Positions 49,987-61,000 of a DNA stretch of 64,000 nt are shown here, one piece after another. A program made the translations under genes and the position numbers. The stretch comes from Salinimicrobium terrae DSM 17865 (lineage in GTDB: Bacteria > Bacteroidota > Bacteroidia > Flavobacteriales > Flavobacteriaceae), in NCBI RefSeq assembly GCF_000424665.1, contig NZ_KE384221.1, forward strand, positions 143,913-207,912, given 5' to 3'. Below the pieces are notes generated by a model that was not told the origin of the DNA, did not search any database, and saw only the letters and a program-made list of their open reading frames with translations. The first letter of the stretch is position 1. Each line of letters begins with the position of its first letter.

Positions 49987-52900
49987 TTAGTTAACCAGGA
50001 ACTTGAGCACCGAAGTCGAATCTTCCAGGAAAACCCGGACAAAATACATGCCTGCACCGGGAACCTGTACAGGTAATTCAATTGTATTTTTAAGTTCAAT
50101 ATTTTTATAGGAATGGATCTCCTGTCCCAGGGAGTTGAACAGTACAACATTACTAATAGGTAGTAAGTTGTAATTTTTGATAACTATTTTTTCCATTTCT
50201 GCTGAATACAACAGTTCAATGCCCGCAGGAGTAGGTAAAGGCTGCTCAGGATTTTCAACGCCTATATTTTCACCATCACCATTGCCGTTGTTGTCTTCAT
50301 CGCCTTCATCAGGTCCTTCTGTTTCATTATCCGAATCTTCACTATCACTGAATACAATAGAATAACGATCGTTAATATTCCCCTTTTCCACTTCTGCTGA
50401 AAAATCTGATTCCTGGAGATTATGATAAGTTCCCGCTTGACTGTCCTTGACAAAGATTGGAAGGTCATCGTCTATATTTTCAAGCTCATCAATGGCAATT
50501 TTAAACTTTCCGCCTTCGGCAGTTTTTATTCCCAGAGGCAAAGTCCTATCCTCATTAAAATCGGGCACTCCCTGAATTATGAATTCTATGTCGTTGAGCA
50601 ACCAATACATGTCTTCCTTATTGTTCTCAATTAGTGCAGCATCATAGCCAAGATCAAATTCAGAAGTGGTAAGTTCATCGGCTGTGACCAGAAGTTGACG
50701 ATGATAACCTTCCGGAGAACTGAATTTTATCCATATTCTTTTTCTGGATTCATTCTTTTTTGAAGAGGATGCCTTCAATACCTTTTTCTCCTGGGAATGA
50801 AAAACCGATTGTGTTTTGTCTATTTCAGTAACAAAGGCGCGTTGACTGTTTTTAAATAAGATATCCCCGCCGTGAATGTTAATGCCAGATTGTGTGGTTA
50901 TTGATTCATCCAGGTCGGAACTTACAAAAAATGCCTGTCCTACTGGAATATGTTGTCTTGGCCTTTCTCCCCCTTCGTCGCCGGTGGCGTTAATTCTTTC
51001 ATCATTGGCAATGGCTTTTATTCCACCGGAAAGGTTATAGACTGCATAGCCACCGACGTATCGTTGCAGATAATGCGTATATCCCGAAAAGTGTGACCAA
51101 AAATAGAGGGAGCCGTTAAATACATTTGTACCATCTCTTCTTTCGCCGAGATTGTCGAGAATAAATTCATTGGCATCTATAGCCGAAGGATAGGGGTTGC
51201 CAATAAGATAATTTTTTCCTGTTGTAATGTTCAGCGAAATAGTATCATTATTTGGCATTCCAATGAAAGTATAATTCTGCAGATCCAAAATTGCCATTTT
51301 GCCCGAAGAGCCTTTCATAGAAAATCCTTCTCCCGATTTAAGAATGGTGTTTTTTGGGTCAATCCTCTCCCACTGGCTGTATTTATTTGAATCTCCAAAG
51401 AACTTATGAAGCCAATAAGAACTCAATGTTATAGGATTGGAAAGGAACCCGTCAGCAATATGATACTGGGGATCGAAAATGATATCTTTAGGATTGGTGG
51501 GATCAGTACCATCTTTCATAACAGAGAAGATTTTGTATCCGCTGTTTTGTGCATTACCGTCAATACTCACAGGAGAAGTCCAGTAATTATAATTAAAACT
51601 GCTGGCTGTACCCTGCTGGTCCCTTTGAATTTTACCGCTTCCTACAAGAATACTACCTTCTGTTTGTACTAATTGGGATTCTCCGTTAAGGTCAATAAAA
51701 CCTCCCAAATCGAGATATTTAGTAATGATTAGACCATTCCCGAACCCTGCTGTAGTTCTGGTTTGCACTGTTCCCAGCATATCCAGTTTCCCTCCGTTAA
51801 GCAAAAAACCCAGGAGTGTAATATTCTGGTTTCCAGAATTTTGCTCATGAGTAACATAAGCGATGTTCCAGTCAATGCTCGTGCCGTTTATCCCTGTGTC
51901 ATTTGGCCAGGTCCAGTAATTTTCCTCATTACTTCCTATATTAATATCCCAGGCACCGCGCGTTTTCCACTCACCATTAGCTTCTGAAATATAAGGTAGG
52001 GGAGCAGTATTTTTCTGAAGACTTTCAATATTTCGGAGATGTCCATCTACACCGTTATTAGCTCTGTCTACTGCTATACCCTCGATTACTTTTGCATCTT
52101 CAGCTATTAACCTGTAGTAGCTAACGAGGGATGACCATTGTAGATCCCCGGGAACATCCATTGGGAGTATCTCACCTTTTACCGCTGCACCATTAGCATC
52201 AATACGCTGGTTCATCATAAACCGTAATTGCTCAACAGAAAGAGCGGAATTCCAGACGCGAAGTTCTTCTATCCATCCCTCAAAATAATTTTGTGGAATT
52301 TCAGGATTATTAGCATCATACATGGCACCTACCAGGAACGGAAAAGAATTGGTTGAAGGTTTTGAACCTGTTGAATTTCCTACTTTAATTCCATCAACAT
52401 ATAACTCCACTTCAGAACCTTCAAAAACAACAGCAAGATGGTACCAGCGGTCTGTTCCCACTTTATGAGAAGTGGAAACAGATTTGCCGTTCCATCTAAA
52501 GGTGGGAGCGCCGTTATTTATTACTAGATCATATCCTCCGGAAGTTAATGCTACAGTATTGCGTTTCGCAACTACGGTGCGTATTCCCTGTACAGATGCC
52601 GGCTTGATCCAGGCTTCCAGGGTGAAATTAGAAGAAGGAAAATTATTTCTGTCCCCAATAAATACATAATCATCTATTCCGTCGAAATCTAAAGTGCTGC
52701 ATTCTCCCTTGAAATTGATCAACATGTCGCTCGAAGTTCCACAGGTGCCATCTGCATGTGCAATGGTCCATCTTAAGGTATAAGTACCTGCGGGAGCACT
52801 AAAAGCGGAGATCGGATTATTGTTGTCTGCCAGCACCCAATCAGAATTTGGAGCATCAATTACTGTCCACGTCCCCACTCCAGTTACCGGAGTGTTAGCT

Positions 52901-55900
52901 TCCAGAATAGTGTTATTAAAGCCGCAGCCAAAATTTTGATCAGGTCCGGTCTCAGCAACTGTTAGTTGTTCCGGCTGAGTTATTGAAACTGTTTTGATGA
53001 TTTGGCATCCGTTGGCGTCGATTACAGTCACCGTGAAATCTCCTGAAGTAAGATCGGATGCAGTAGCAGTCGTTTGTTCATTGGGGTCGTTCCAGAGGTA
53101 TTTATAATAAGGTGTTCCCTGCACATCGTAAAACGGGGTGCCTATGTTTACTGTATCCACTGTTACAGTTGCAGATCCTGTTTCACCAAAGCACGAGGGA
53201 TTGCTTGGTTCTACTTTTGCAGAAATGGAAGTTGCAGGTTCTGTAATAGTAGTGGTAACGGTAATTTCCACACCTGCAGAATCCTGTACATATATCGTAT
53301 AAGTTCCTGCTGCAAGACCTACAAAGTGATTGCTGGTTTGGGAAGTGCCTGTTGCTGACAAACGATAAGAATAGGGCGCAAATCCTCCCGAAGCTTTTAC
53401 GGTTATAGTACCTGTACTGTCACCTTTACACAAAATATGAGTGGGAGTTGCTTCCGCTCTAAGCTCGGTGGGTACGGTCAGAGGTTCATTGGTGGACCAG
53501 CAGAATTTGTTATTATTTGCCCCACATTCTTTTTTCGATACGTTCGTCCATGTGATGTAAAAAGTATCTATGTTCAAATTGTCGCCACAGTTAAAATTTA
53601 TTGGCTCCTGTGTCAGTCTTATAAATTCCCCCACCCTGTTAGGTTGATTTACGCTGAGATCTTCATCAATATCATCTTTTTCCCTGCAACCGCTTATATA
53701 GTAATTGTTACTTACATCTGAAATGGTATTGGAAATGATATAAGTCAGTTCAATATATGGATTATAAATGTTGGCACTTTTATCCACACCAAGGTATATA
53801 TATTTTGGTATTGTCGAATCGCAGTAGTCCGCACTTGAAAGATCCATTCGAGTACCATCTGAATATCCCAGATATATATTACTGGGATCAAAGTCAATAT
53901 TGCTGGATTTTCCACAGGGATTATAACATTTCCCAATGTATTGTTCCTGTGTGGTAATATAGGTTTCACCAGTACTATCTGTAACAGTAAGGGTAATAAT
54001 TTTATTGCCGATAGTGGTGTAGTCTACCCAGAATTCCCCTATGCCGGTACGAGCGGGATTTACTGCGCCATCACCAAATTTCCAGGAATAAGTATAAGGA
54101 GCTACTCCTCCGTAAGCAGTTTCATCTTCCACTATATAATGGAAAGTACGAATGGCATCAATGTCCCCTTCAATTTCACAGGTGCTTCTGGTTAAAATAA
54201 AAGCCTGTATGGCATCAATAATTTCAAGTTCCTTAACTATTTTACATCCTTTACTGTCGGTTACTGTAGCCTCATACCATCCAGCTGCCAAATTGGTAGC
54301 TGTTTTGGTGGTTTGAAGAATTGCTGCCTGCCCCTGCTTTCTCCACTCATAGGTATATCCGGGCGTTCCTCCGGAAGGGTTTACTGTAGCCGATCCCGTT
54401 GATGTTCCATAGGTAGTGGTTCTGGTACTGGTGATCTCTGCAGTTACGGGAGCATCAGGTTCAGTCAGAATATAATCTGAATTTAGTACTACTACACAAG
54501 TAGGAAATGCCGCGTCTCGCATAGAAACTGAATAACTTCCTGCCGGAAGATTGCTAAAGTTTGCGTTGGATTGCCAGGTTGTACCATCAATGCTAAACTC
54601 ATAGGTGCCATGCCCTCCCGAGGGAGTGGTTAATAAGATCTCTCCACTTGAGCCTCCATGACAGCTTACATCGGTTTTAGTCAAGGTGGCATTTAAAATT
54701 TCAGGTTCTAAAACAGTGACCGGAACCTGAAGGGCACATCCATTAGCATCTGTCACAAAGATGGTGTGGTTCCCTGCGCTGACATTTTCAAATGTCGTAT
54801 TTGAGGTGAAATTTGAATTATCTAAGGAATAACTATATGGAGCCGTGCCTCCGGTAATATTACCTGCAGTTATAACACCATTATTTCCGCCATTACAGGT
54901 GACATCTGTAATGGATGAATCTGTAGTCATTGTTAGCTCATCTGGTTCTGTAACAGTAACTATTTCCGTGGCTTCACATCCCTTACTGTCTTTTACAATG
55001 ATAAGGTGATCGCCTGCTGAAAGATTGTCAAAGGTTTTAGAAGTTGAAAAAGCACCACTGTTAATGCTGTAAGTATATCCTAAGTTTCCTCCTGTGACGG
55101 TTCCTGCGGTTACAGTTCCATCTGTTCCCCCGTTACAGGACACTGCAGTGGTTGTGGACCCTGTGAGAGTTAATACTGCTGGTTCTGTAACAGTAACTGT
55201 TTCTGAGACTTCACATCCTTTGCTGTCTTTGACAGTGATCACATGATCGCCTGCCGAAAGATTACCAAAGGTTTTAGAAGTTGAAAAAGCACCACTATTA
55301 ATGCTGAAAGTATATCCTGAATTTCCTCCTGTGACAGTTCCTGCCGTTGCAGTTCCGTCTGTTCCTCCGTTGCAGGAAACAGCAGTGGTTGTAGATGCTG
55401 TGAGAGTTAATACTGCTGGTTCTGTAACAGTAACTGTTTCTGAGACTTCACATCCTTTACTGTCTTTTACCTTGATCACATGATCGCCCGCGGCAAGATT
55501 GTTAAAGGTAGTATTAGTAGAAAAAGAACCATTGTTAATGCTGTAGGTATATCCTGAGTTTCCTCCAGCCACAGTGCCAACACTTACAGTTCCATCTGTT
55601 CCCCCGTTACAGGAAACGGCAGTGGTTGTAGATGCTGTGAGAGTTAATTCTGCAGGTTCTGTAACAGTAACTGTTTCTGAGACTTCACAGCCTTTGTTGT
55701 CTTTTACAGTGATCACATGATCGCCTGCCGAAAGATTGCTGAAGGTCTTAGAAGTTGAAAAAGCACCACCGTTAATGCTGTAAGTATAACCTGAATTTCC
55801 TCCTGTGACGGTTCCTGCCGTTGCAGTTCCGTCTGTTCCCCCGTTACAGGAAACTGCAGTGGTTGTGGACGCTGTGAGGGTTAACACATCGGGTTCTGTA

Positions 55901-57744
55901 ACAGTCACGGTTTCCTTGGCTTCACAGCCTTTGCTGTCTTTTACAGTGATTATATGATCGCCTGCTGAAAGATTACTGAAGGTTTTAGAAGTTGAAAAAG
56001 CACCACTGTTAATGCTGTAAGTATATCCTGAGTTTCCTCCTGAGACGGTTCCTGCCGTTACAGTTCCATCTGTTCCCCCGTTACAGGAAACTACAGTGGT
56101 TGTGGACCCTGTGAGGGTTAATACAGCTGGTTCTGTGACGGTAACCGTTTCCGTAATCTCACAACCTTTGCTGTCCTTTACAGTGATGAGGTGATCTCCC
56201 GCTGCAAGATTGCTGAAAGTGGTAGTGGTGGAAAAAGTTCCTCCGTTAATGCTGTAGGTATAATCTGAGTTTCCTCCAGCCACAGTACCGACAGTTGCAG
56301 TTCCATCTGTTCCCCCGTTGCAGGATACTACAGTGGTTGTAGACCCGGTGAGGTTTAAAATATCTGGTTCTGAAACAGTAACTATTTCCGTGGCTTCACA
56401 TCCTTTGCTGTCTTTTACAGTGATAACATGATCGCCTGCTGCAAGATTACTGAAGGTCTTGGAAGTTGAAAAAGCACCAGCGTTAATGCTGTAAGTATAA
56501 CCTGAATTTCCTCCTGAGACGGTTCCTGCCGTTGCAGATCCGTCTGTTCCTCCGTTACAGGACTCTGCAGTGGTTGTAGACCCGGTGAGGTTTAAAATAT
56601 CTGGTTCTGTAACAGTAACTGTTTCCGTGGCTTCACATCCTTTGCTGTCTTTTACAGTGATAACATGATCGCCTGCTGCAAGATTACTGAAGGTTTTAGA
56701 AGTTGAAAAAGCACCATTGTTAATGCTGAAAGTATAACCTGAATTTCCTCCTGATACGGTTCCTGCCGTTGCAGTTCCGTCTGTTCCCCCGTTGCAGGAA
56801 ACAGCAGTGGTTGTAGATGCTGTGAGAGTTAATACGGCAGGTTCTGTAACAGTAACTGTTTCTGAGACTTCACATCCTTTACTGTCTTTTACCGTGATTA
56901 CATGATCGCCCGCTGCAAGATTGTTAAAGGTAGTATTAGTAGAAAAAGAACCATTGTTAATGCTGTAGGTATATCCTGAGTTTCCTCCTGAGACGGTTCC
57001 TACCATTGCAGATCCGTCTGTTCCTCCATTGCAGGAAACGGCAGTGGTTGTAGATGCTGTGAGAGTTAATTCTGCAGGTTCTGTAACAGTAACTGTTTCT
57101 GAGACTTCACATCCTTTGCTGTCTTTGACAGTAATGATATGATCCCCTGCTGAAAGATTACTGAAGGTTTTAGAAGTTGAAAAAGCACCACTGTTAATGC
57201 TGTAAGTATATGCTGAGTTTCCTCCTGAGACAGTTCCGGCAGTTGCAGATCCGTCTGTTCCTCCGTTGCAGGATACTGCAGATGTTGTGGACCCGGTGAG
57301 AGTTAGTTGAGTGGGTTCACTTATAGTTAAATTTGAATTCAAAACGACCTGACAGGTGGTATCAGATTTGTCTGCAATAAGGACTTGATAGTTGCCTGAG
57401 CCTAGTCCTGTAAATTCTCCGGAATCTTGCCATGAGCTCCCGTTGTTGATGCTGTATTGATAACTACCACTGCCTCCCGAAGGATTGGACAAGCCTATTA
57501 CTCCATCCATTGCACCTTTACAGGTAACATCTGTGGTTGTTATATTAGCCGAAACATTACATTCCTGAAATGCTACTGCGAAAATTCCGTAAGGGGAGTC
57601 CATCCAGTTTCCCGAATGTTCCTGAAAATTTTGGGGATACTCATAAGATTCTGATGCAGAATAACTCCCATAGGATGCCAGTGCTGAGATGCTCAGCAGT
57701 AATAAAAGCCCCGAAATTTTAAGAGAATTGTAAAGTTTCTCCAT
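49987..57744 (-). CDS. Giant SprB-repeat adhesin with LamG domain and type IX sorting signal, 2585 aa
   Basis: Signal peptide (residues ~8-30). SprB-type modules (~79 residues: CNGGTDGT..., GYTYSINxGxF, AGDHxITVKDSKGCE, VTVTEP) run from ~65 to ~1195; ten of these, residues 148-937, are nearly identical. A PKD-like domain (YTYSWKFGDG) lies around 1210-1290, two more diverged SprB-like modules follow, then a LamG/concanavalin-type domain at ~1683-1830 (WYHLAVVFEGSEVELYVDG), a large beta-rich region, an acidic Asp/Glu/Gly linker (~2465-2500) and a type A C-terminal sorting domain (VVLFNSLGQEI ... GMYFVRVF). SprB in Flavobacterium johnsoniae is the motile gliding adhesin. This protein would be exported by the type IX system and anchored at the surface. 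Confidence 0.93.
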   Translation of the reverse strand: MEKLYNSLKISGLLLLLSISALASYGSYSASESYEYPQNFQEHSGNWMDSPYGIFAVAFQECNVSANITTTDVTCKGAMDGVIGLSNPSGGSGSYQYSINNGSSWQDSGEFTGLGSGNYQVLIADKSDTTCQVVLNSNLTISEPTQLTLTGSTTSAVSCNGGTDGSATAGTVSGGNSAYTYSINSGAFSTSKTFSNLSAGDHIITVKDSKGCEVSETVTVTEPAELTLTASTTTAVSCNGGTDGSAMVGTVSGGNSGYTYSINNGSFSTNTTFNNLAAGDHVITVKDSKGCEVSETVTVTEPAVLTLTASTTTAVSCNGGTDGTATAGTVSGGNSGYTFSINNGAFSTSKTFSNLAAGDHVITVKDSKGCEATETVTVTEPDILNLTGSTTTAESCNGGTDGSATAGTVSGGNSGYTYSINAGAFSTSKTFSNLAAGDHVITVKDSKGCEATEIVTVSEPDILNLTGSTTTVVSCNGGTDGTATVGTVAGGNSDYTYSINGGTFSTTTTFSNLAAGDHLITVKDSKGCEITETVTVTEPAVLTLTGSTTTVVSCNGGTDGTVTAGTVSGGNSGYTYSINSGAFSTSKTFSNLSAGDHIITVKDSKGCEAKETVTVTEPDVLTLTASTTTAVSCNGGTDGTATAGTVTGGNSGYTYSINGGAFSTSKTFSNLSAGDHVITVKDNKGCEVSETVTVTEPAELTLTASTTTAVSCNGGTDGTVSVGTVAGGNSGYTYSINNGSFSTNTTFNNLAAGDHVIKVKDSKGCEVSETVTVTEPAVLTLTASTTTAVSCNGGTDGTATAGTVTGGNSGYTFSINSGAFSTSKTFGNLSAGDHVITVKDSKGCEVSETVTVTEPAVLTLTGSTTTAVSCNGGTDGTVTAGTVTGGNLGYTYSINSGAFSTSKTFDNLSAGDHLIIVKDSKGCEATEIVTVTEPDELTMTTDSSITDVTCNGGNNGVITAGNITGGTAPYSYSLDNSNFTSNTTFENVSAGNHTIFVTDANGCALQVPVTVLEPEILNATLTKTDVSCHGGSSGEILLTTPSGGHGTYEFSIDGTTWQSNANFSNLPAGSYSVSMRDAAFPTCVVVLNSDYILTEPDAPVTAEITSTRTTTYGTSTGSATVNPSGGTPGYTYEWRKQGQAAILQTTKTATNLAAGWYEATVTDSKGCKIVKELEIIDAIQAFILTRSTCEIEGDIDAIRTFHYIVEDETAYGGVAPYTYSWKFGDGAVNPARTGIGEFWVDYTTIGNKIITLTVTDSTGETYITTQEQYIGKCYNPCGKSSNIDFDPSNIYLGYSDGTRMDLSSADYCDSTIPKYIYLGVDKSANIYNPYIELTYIISNTISDVSNNYYISGCREKDDIDEDLSVNQPNRVGEFIRLTQEPINFNCGDNLNIDTFYITWTNVSKKECGANNNKFCWSTNEPLTVPTELRAEATPTHILCKGDSTGTITVKASGGFAPYSYRLSATGTSQTSNHFVGLAAGTYTIYVQDSAGVEITVTTTITEPATSISAKVEPSNPSCFGETGSATVTVDTVNIGTPFYDVQGTPYYKYLWNDPNEQTTATASDLTSGDFTVTVIDANGCQIIKTVSITQPEQLTVAETGPDQNFGCGFNNTILEANTPVTGVGTWTVIDAPNSDWVLADNNNPISAFSAPAGTYTLRWTIAHADGTCGTSSDMLINFKGECSTLDFDGIDDYVFIGDRNNFPSSNFTLEAWIKPASVQGIRTVVAKRNTVALTSGGYDLVINNGAPTFRWNGKSVSTSHKVGTDRWYHLAVVFEGSEVELYVDGIKVGNSTGSKPSTNSFPFLVGAMYDANNPEIPQNYFEGWIEELRVWNSALSVEQLRFMMNQRIDANGAAVKGEILPMDVPGDLQWSSLVSYYRLIAEDAKVIEGIAVDRANNGVDGHLRNIESLQKNTAPLPYISEANGEWKTRGAWDINIGSNEENYWTWPNDTGINGTSIDWNIAYVTHEQNSGNQNITLLGFLLNGGKLDMLGTVQTRTTAGFGNGLIITKYLDLGGFIDLNGESQLVQTEGSILVGSGKIQRDQQGTASSFNYNYWTSPVSIDGNAQNSGYKIFSVMKDGTDPTNPKDIIFDPQYHIADGFLSNPITLSSYWLHKFFGDSNKYSQWERIDPKNTILKSGEGFSMKGSSGKMAILDLQNYTFIGMPNNDTISLNITTGKNYLIGNPYPSAIDANEFILDNLGERRDGTNVFNGSLYFWSHFSGYTHYLQRYVGGYAVYNLSGGIKAIANDERINATGDEGGERPRQHIPVGQAFFVSSDLDESITTQSGINIHGGDILFKNSQRAFVTEIDKTQSVFHSQEKKVLKASSSKKNESRKRIWIKFSSPEGYHRQLLVTADELTTSEFDLGYDAALIENNKEDMYWLLNDIEFIIQGVPDFNEDRTLPLGIKTAEGGKFKIAIDELENIDDDLPIFVKDSQAGTYHNLQESDFSAEVEKGNINDRYSIVFSDSEDSDNETEGPDEGDEDNNGNGDGENIGVENPEQPLPTPAGIELLYSAEMEKIVIKNYNLLPISNVVLFNSLGQEIHSYKNIELKNTIELPVQVPGAGMYFVRVFLEDSTSVLKFLVN
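54934..57303 (-). repeat. Ten tandem 237-bp coding repeats
   Basis: Residues 148-937 of adhesin 1: ten copies of a 79-codon unit with no length variation and very high nucleotide identity; for example the cysteine-codon blocks near 55132 and 55369 are exactly 237 bp apart. Such arrays change copy number by recombination or slippage and are easily mis-assembled. Confidence 0.9.
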
Positions 57745-57957
57745 GTCAAACCGTTAGAAATCAGTAGGTAAAAGTAGGAAAAATTTTCATACACGCCTCG
57801 TCTAATGGAATTTTTTATGGATAAAAGGTCATATTGACCAGATTAAAGGTCTTTAATGCAAGTTAATTCCTACAAAAATTGAAAGACCTGAATTAGGTTA
57901 TTGATCAGTTTACTCTGTTTCCAATTGCTATTTGTCCCGTTCCATCTTTGGTGAAAC
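57745..57957 (-). other. Upstream region of adhesin 1
   Basis: About 210 AT-rich bases between the two adhesin genes. A near-consensus TACTTTTA lies close to the start codon, but no full promoter was found by eye. Nothing else recognised. Confidence 0.4.
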
Positions 57958-58005
57958 AAAAAAGGAGGAGGCCCAAAAATTGTATTTTTGAGCCTCCTCC
58001 TTTTC
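57958..58005 (-). terminator. Strong terminator after adhesin 2
   Basis: Perfect stem aaaaggaggaggc / gcctcctcctttt with an AT-rich loop, 18 bp after the adhesin 2 stop. It separates the two adhesin transcripts. Confidence 0.88.
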
Positions 58006-58022
58006 AAAATCAGGTTCCCTAA

Positions 58023-61000
58023 TTAGTCCACCAGGAACTTGAGCACCAAAATGGCTTCTTCCGTATAAACCCGAATGAAATACATGCCTTCGCTGGGAAC
58101 TTCTACAGGTAATTCGATGACAACTTTGCTATCAATGCTTTCATAAGTATATATTTCCTGTCCTAATGAGTTGAACAAAACAACTTTTTTAACAATTGAC
58201 AATTCCGGATTGTTAATTACAATTTCTTTGTTCTTCGTGGAATATATCAATTCCATTCCACGGGAAGTGGGTCCGGAATCTTCAGGTTCTTCACTTATAT
58301 CCTCTTTTCCATCACCTTCTTCATTTCCATTATCTTCATCATTTCCATTACTCTCGCTGCTTCCATCTCCAGGATCTTCCTCATCTTCGCTTTCATCATT
58401 TCCATCATCCTCGCCGCTTCCATCTTCAGGATCTTCGGGATCTCCTGGATCTCCATCATCAAAAACAATGGAATATCGACCATGGATTTTGCCGATTTCT
58501 ATTTTTGACTTAAAATCTGAATCTCTCAGGTTGTAATATGTGTTTGTTTCAATATTTTTTAGAAAAATTGGTAGTTCCGCGGGGATGTTTTCCATCTCAT
58601 CTATTGCGATTATAAATTCCCCTTCGGTAGCTATTTTTAATCCCAAAAGAAGAACTCTTTCCGGAGCAAAATCTGGAACTCCCTGGATCAGGAGTTCAGT
58701 TTGCTCTTGCCCCATGAGCCAATACATGTCTTCTTTGTTATTCTCAATCAAGAGGGCATCATAACCAAGATCAAAATCTGAAGTGGTTTTTGGATCCATT
58801 GTTACCAAAAGCTGACGATGATAACCCTTTGGGGATTTAAATTTTATCCAAAGGCGCATTTTCTCCTCTTCCCGGAGAGCTGTGCCTGTAGTAGGTTCAG
58901 AATTTATACCTTTCTTTTCCACCGAATGAAAAACCGCTTTTGTGGAATCAGATTCGGTTTGAAATACGCGCTGGCCATTATTGAACATTACAGTTCCTCC
59001 CGAAATTGTAATATTGGGATTGTTAGTTAATGCAGGATTTAATACAGTGTTTATGAAAAATCCCTGACCCACCGGAATGTATTGTCGCGGTTTTTTTCCT
59101 CCTTTGCGGTTTGGTTTACTGTTGTTTATTCTGGCATCACTGGCAATTGCATGAACACCACCTGCAAGGTTGTAAATTGCATAGCCTCCTACATATTCCT
59201 TTAAAATATGCGTTTTTTCGGCAAAATGGGACCAGAAATATAACGAACCATTGAACACATTTTCAGAATTTGTTCCTCCCGGAACATCTTTAAGATTATC
59301 TCTGATGAACTGGTTCGCATCAATTGCCGAAGGATAAGGATTCCCTATTAAATAATTTTGATCCAAACCTATATTCAATGTAATTGGGCCATTATTGGGC
59401 ATTCCTCTAAAGGTGTAATTTTGTGAATGGTAAATTTCCTTATGTCCAGAGGAACCTTTCATAGTAAAACCTTCCCCTGCAGCCATTTGACTATCTGGAG
59501 TTACGTGTTTCCAGCTACTGTATTCCCCGGCTTTCCCGAAAAATTTATTGAGCCAATAAGTACTAATTTTTATAGGGTTAGAGGGAGCCCCGTCGGCAAA
59601 ATGATATTGGTAATTAAATTGGATTTCTTTTGGTGTTGCCGGATCTGTGCCATCGAATAATACTCCCAGGTATTCGTCACCTTTTTTCTCTCCAATTTTG
59701 AAACCTGAATTGGGAGCCAAATATTGAGTGCTAACCGGTGAACTCCAGTAATTATAATTATAACTGCTGGCTGTACCCTGTTGGTCACGCTCAAGATATC
59801 CCGAACCCTCTATAATGCTGCCTTCCGGTTGTAGCAGTTGTGATTCCCCGTTAAGATCAAGTATGCCATTAAGTTCCAGGTAATGGGTAACAGTTAGACT
59901 GGTGCCCGATGAATTGTTTGCTCCTTCAAGATCCAGGGTTCCTGAATCATCAAGTAAGCCCAATAAAATGATATTGCCTGAAGATGCCGGGTTCACTACT
60001 TTTCTTCCATTTAATTCGACAATGTTCCAGTTGATCCTATCTCCATTTATTCCTAAACTATTGGGTGCATTCCAAACATTTCTTTGAGAAATATTGATAC
60101 CATTATAAGGGACTGGAAGCTGCCATGTAGTTGTGTCATACCAGTTTCCGTTATCTGTAAAAAGGGTATAAGGAAGAGGAGCCGTGTTTTCCTGAGCAGA
60201 AGTAATGTTAACCAACCTTCCATTAAAACCGACATCGGGATCGATCTCGCCACATCCAATAATTATATTGTCCATTCTATAATAGCCGACCAAATCACTC
60301 CAGTTTACATCTGGTATATGTATTGGTATGACTTCTCCTATTACTTCAGTTCCATCTTCTTTTATGCGTTGATTCATCATCCTGTGCAACTGATCCTTTG
60401 TGAGTGCAGCTTTCCAAATTCTTAATTCATCGATCCAACCATTAAAATTGTATTTTGGCCCATCAGATCCACTGCTATCCATGGCTCCCAGAATGGCCCT
60501 GAAATTATTGGTGCCCGGTGAACCACCTCCGACCACTTTAATAAGAAGACCATCAATGTATAGCTTGTATTCTCCTGCTTCTGTGTGAATTAAGGCTAAA
60601 TGATACCATCGGTTCTGGTTGATGACAAAAGGTGAAGCTACAGTTCCAGATTTATTCCAATTAAAAGATACTATTCCGTCTACAATTTTTAAGTCATAGC
60701 CTAGTGCACTACCAGATAGATTAGCATCTCTTTTGGAAAATATGGTATGAGTCCCATTTATAGATTCTGGCTTCACCCAAACTTCCAGGCTGAAAGCACC
60801 GTCGAAATTATAATTGTTATTAAAATCTATATGATCATCCACCCCATCGAAGTTCACCTGATCACACTCCAAAATTGTCACTGTTGTCTCATCTGAACAA
60901 CCATTTTCGAGGGTCCATGTTAAGGTGTAGGTTCCAGCTCCTGCTGTAAAGGTGGAATTAGGATCGTTTGGATCTGAAAAAGATCCCGCTAAACAAGAGG

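Noticed and set aside
53074..54195. Several 66-94-codon plus-strand frames inside adhesin 1
   Set aside because: Antisense to a clearly coding repeat protein, with no starts, domains or conserved composition.
54934..57303. CRISPR-like regular repeats
   Set aside because: The period is 237 bp, the whole unit is conserved rather than alternating repeat and spacer, and it is in frame with a protein.
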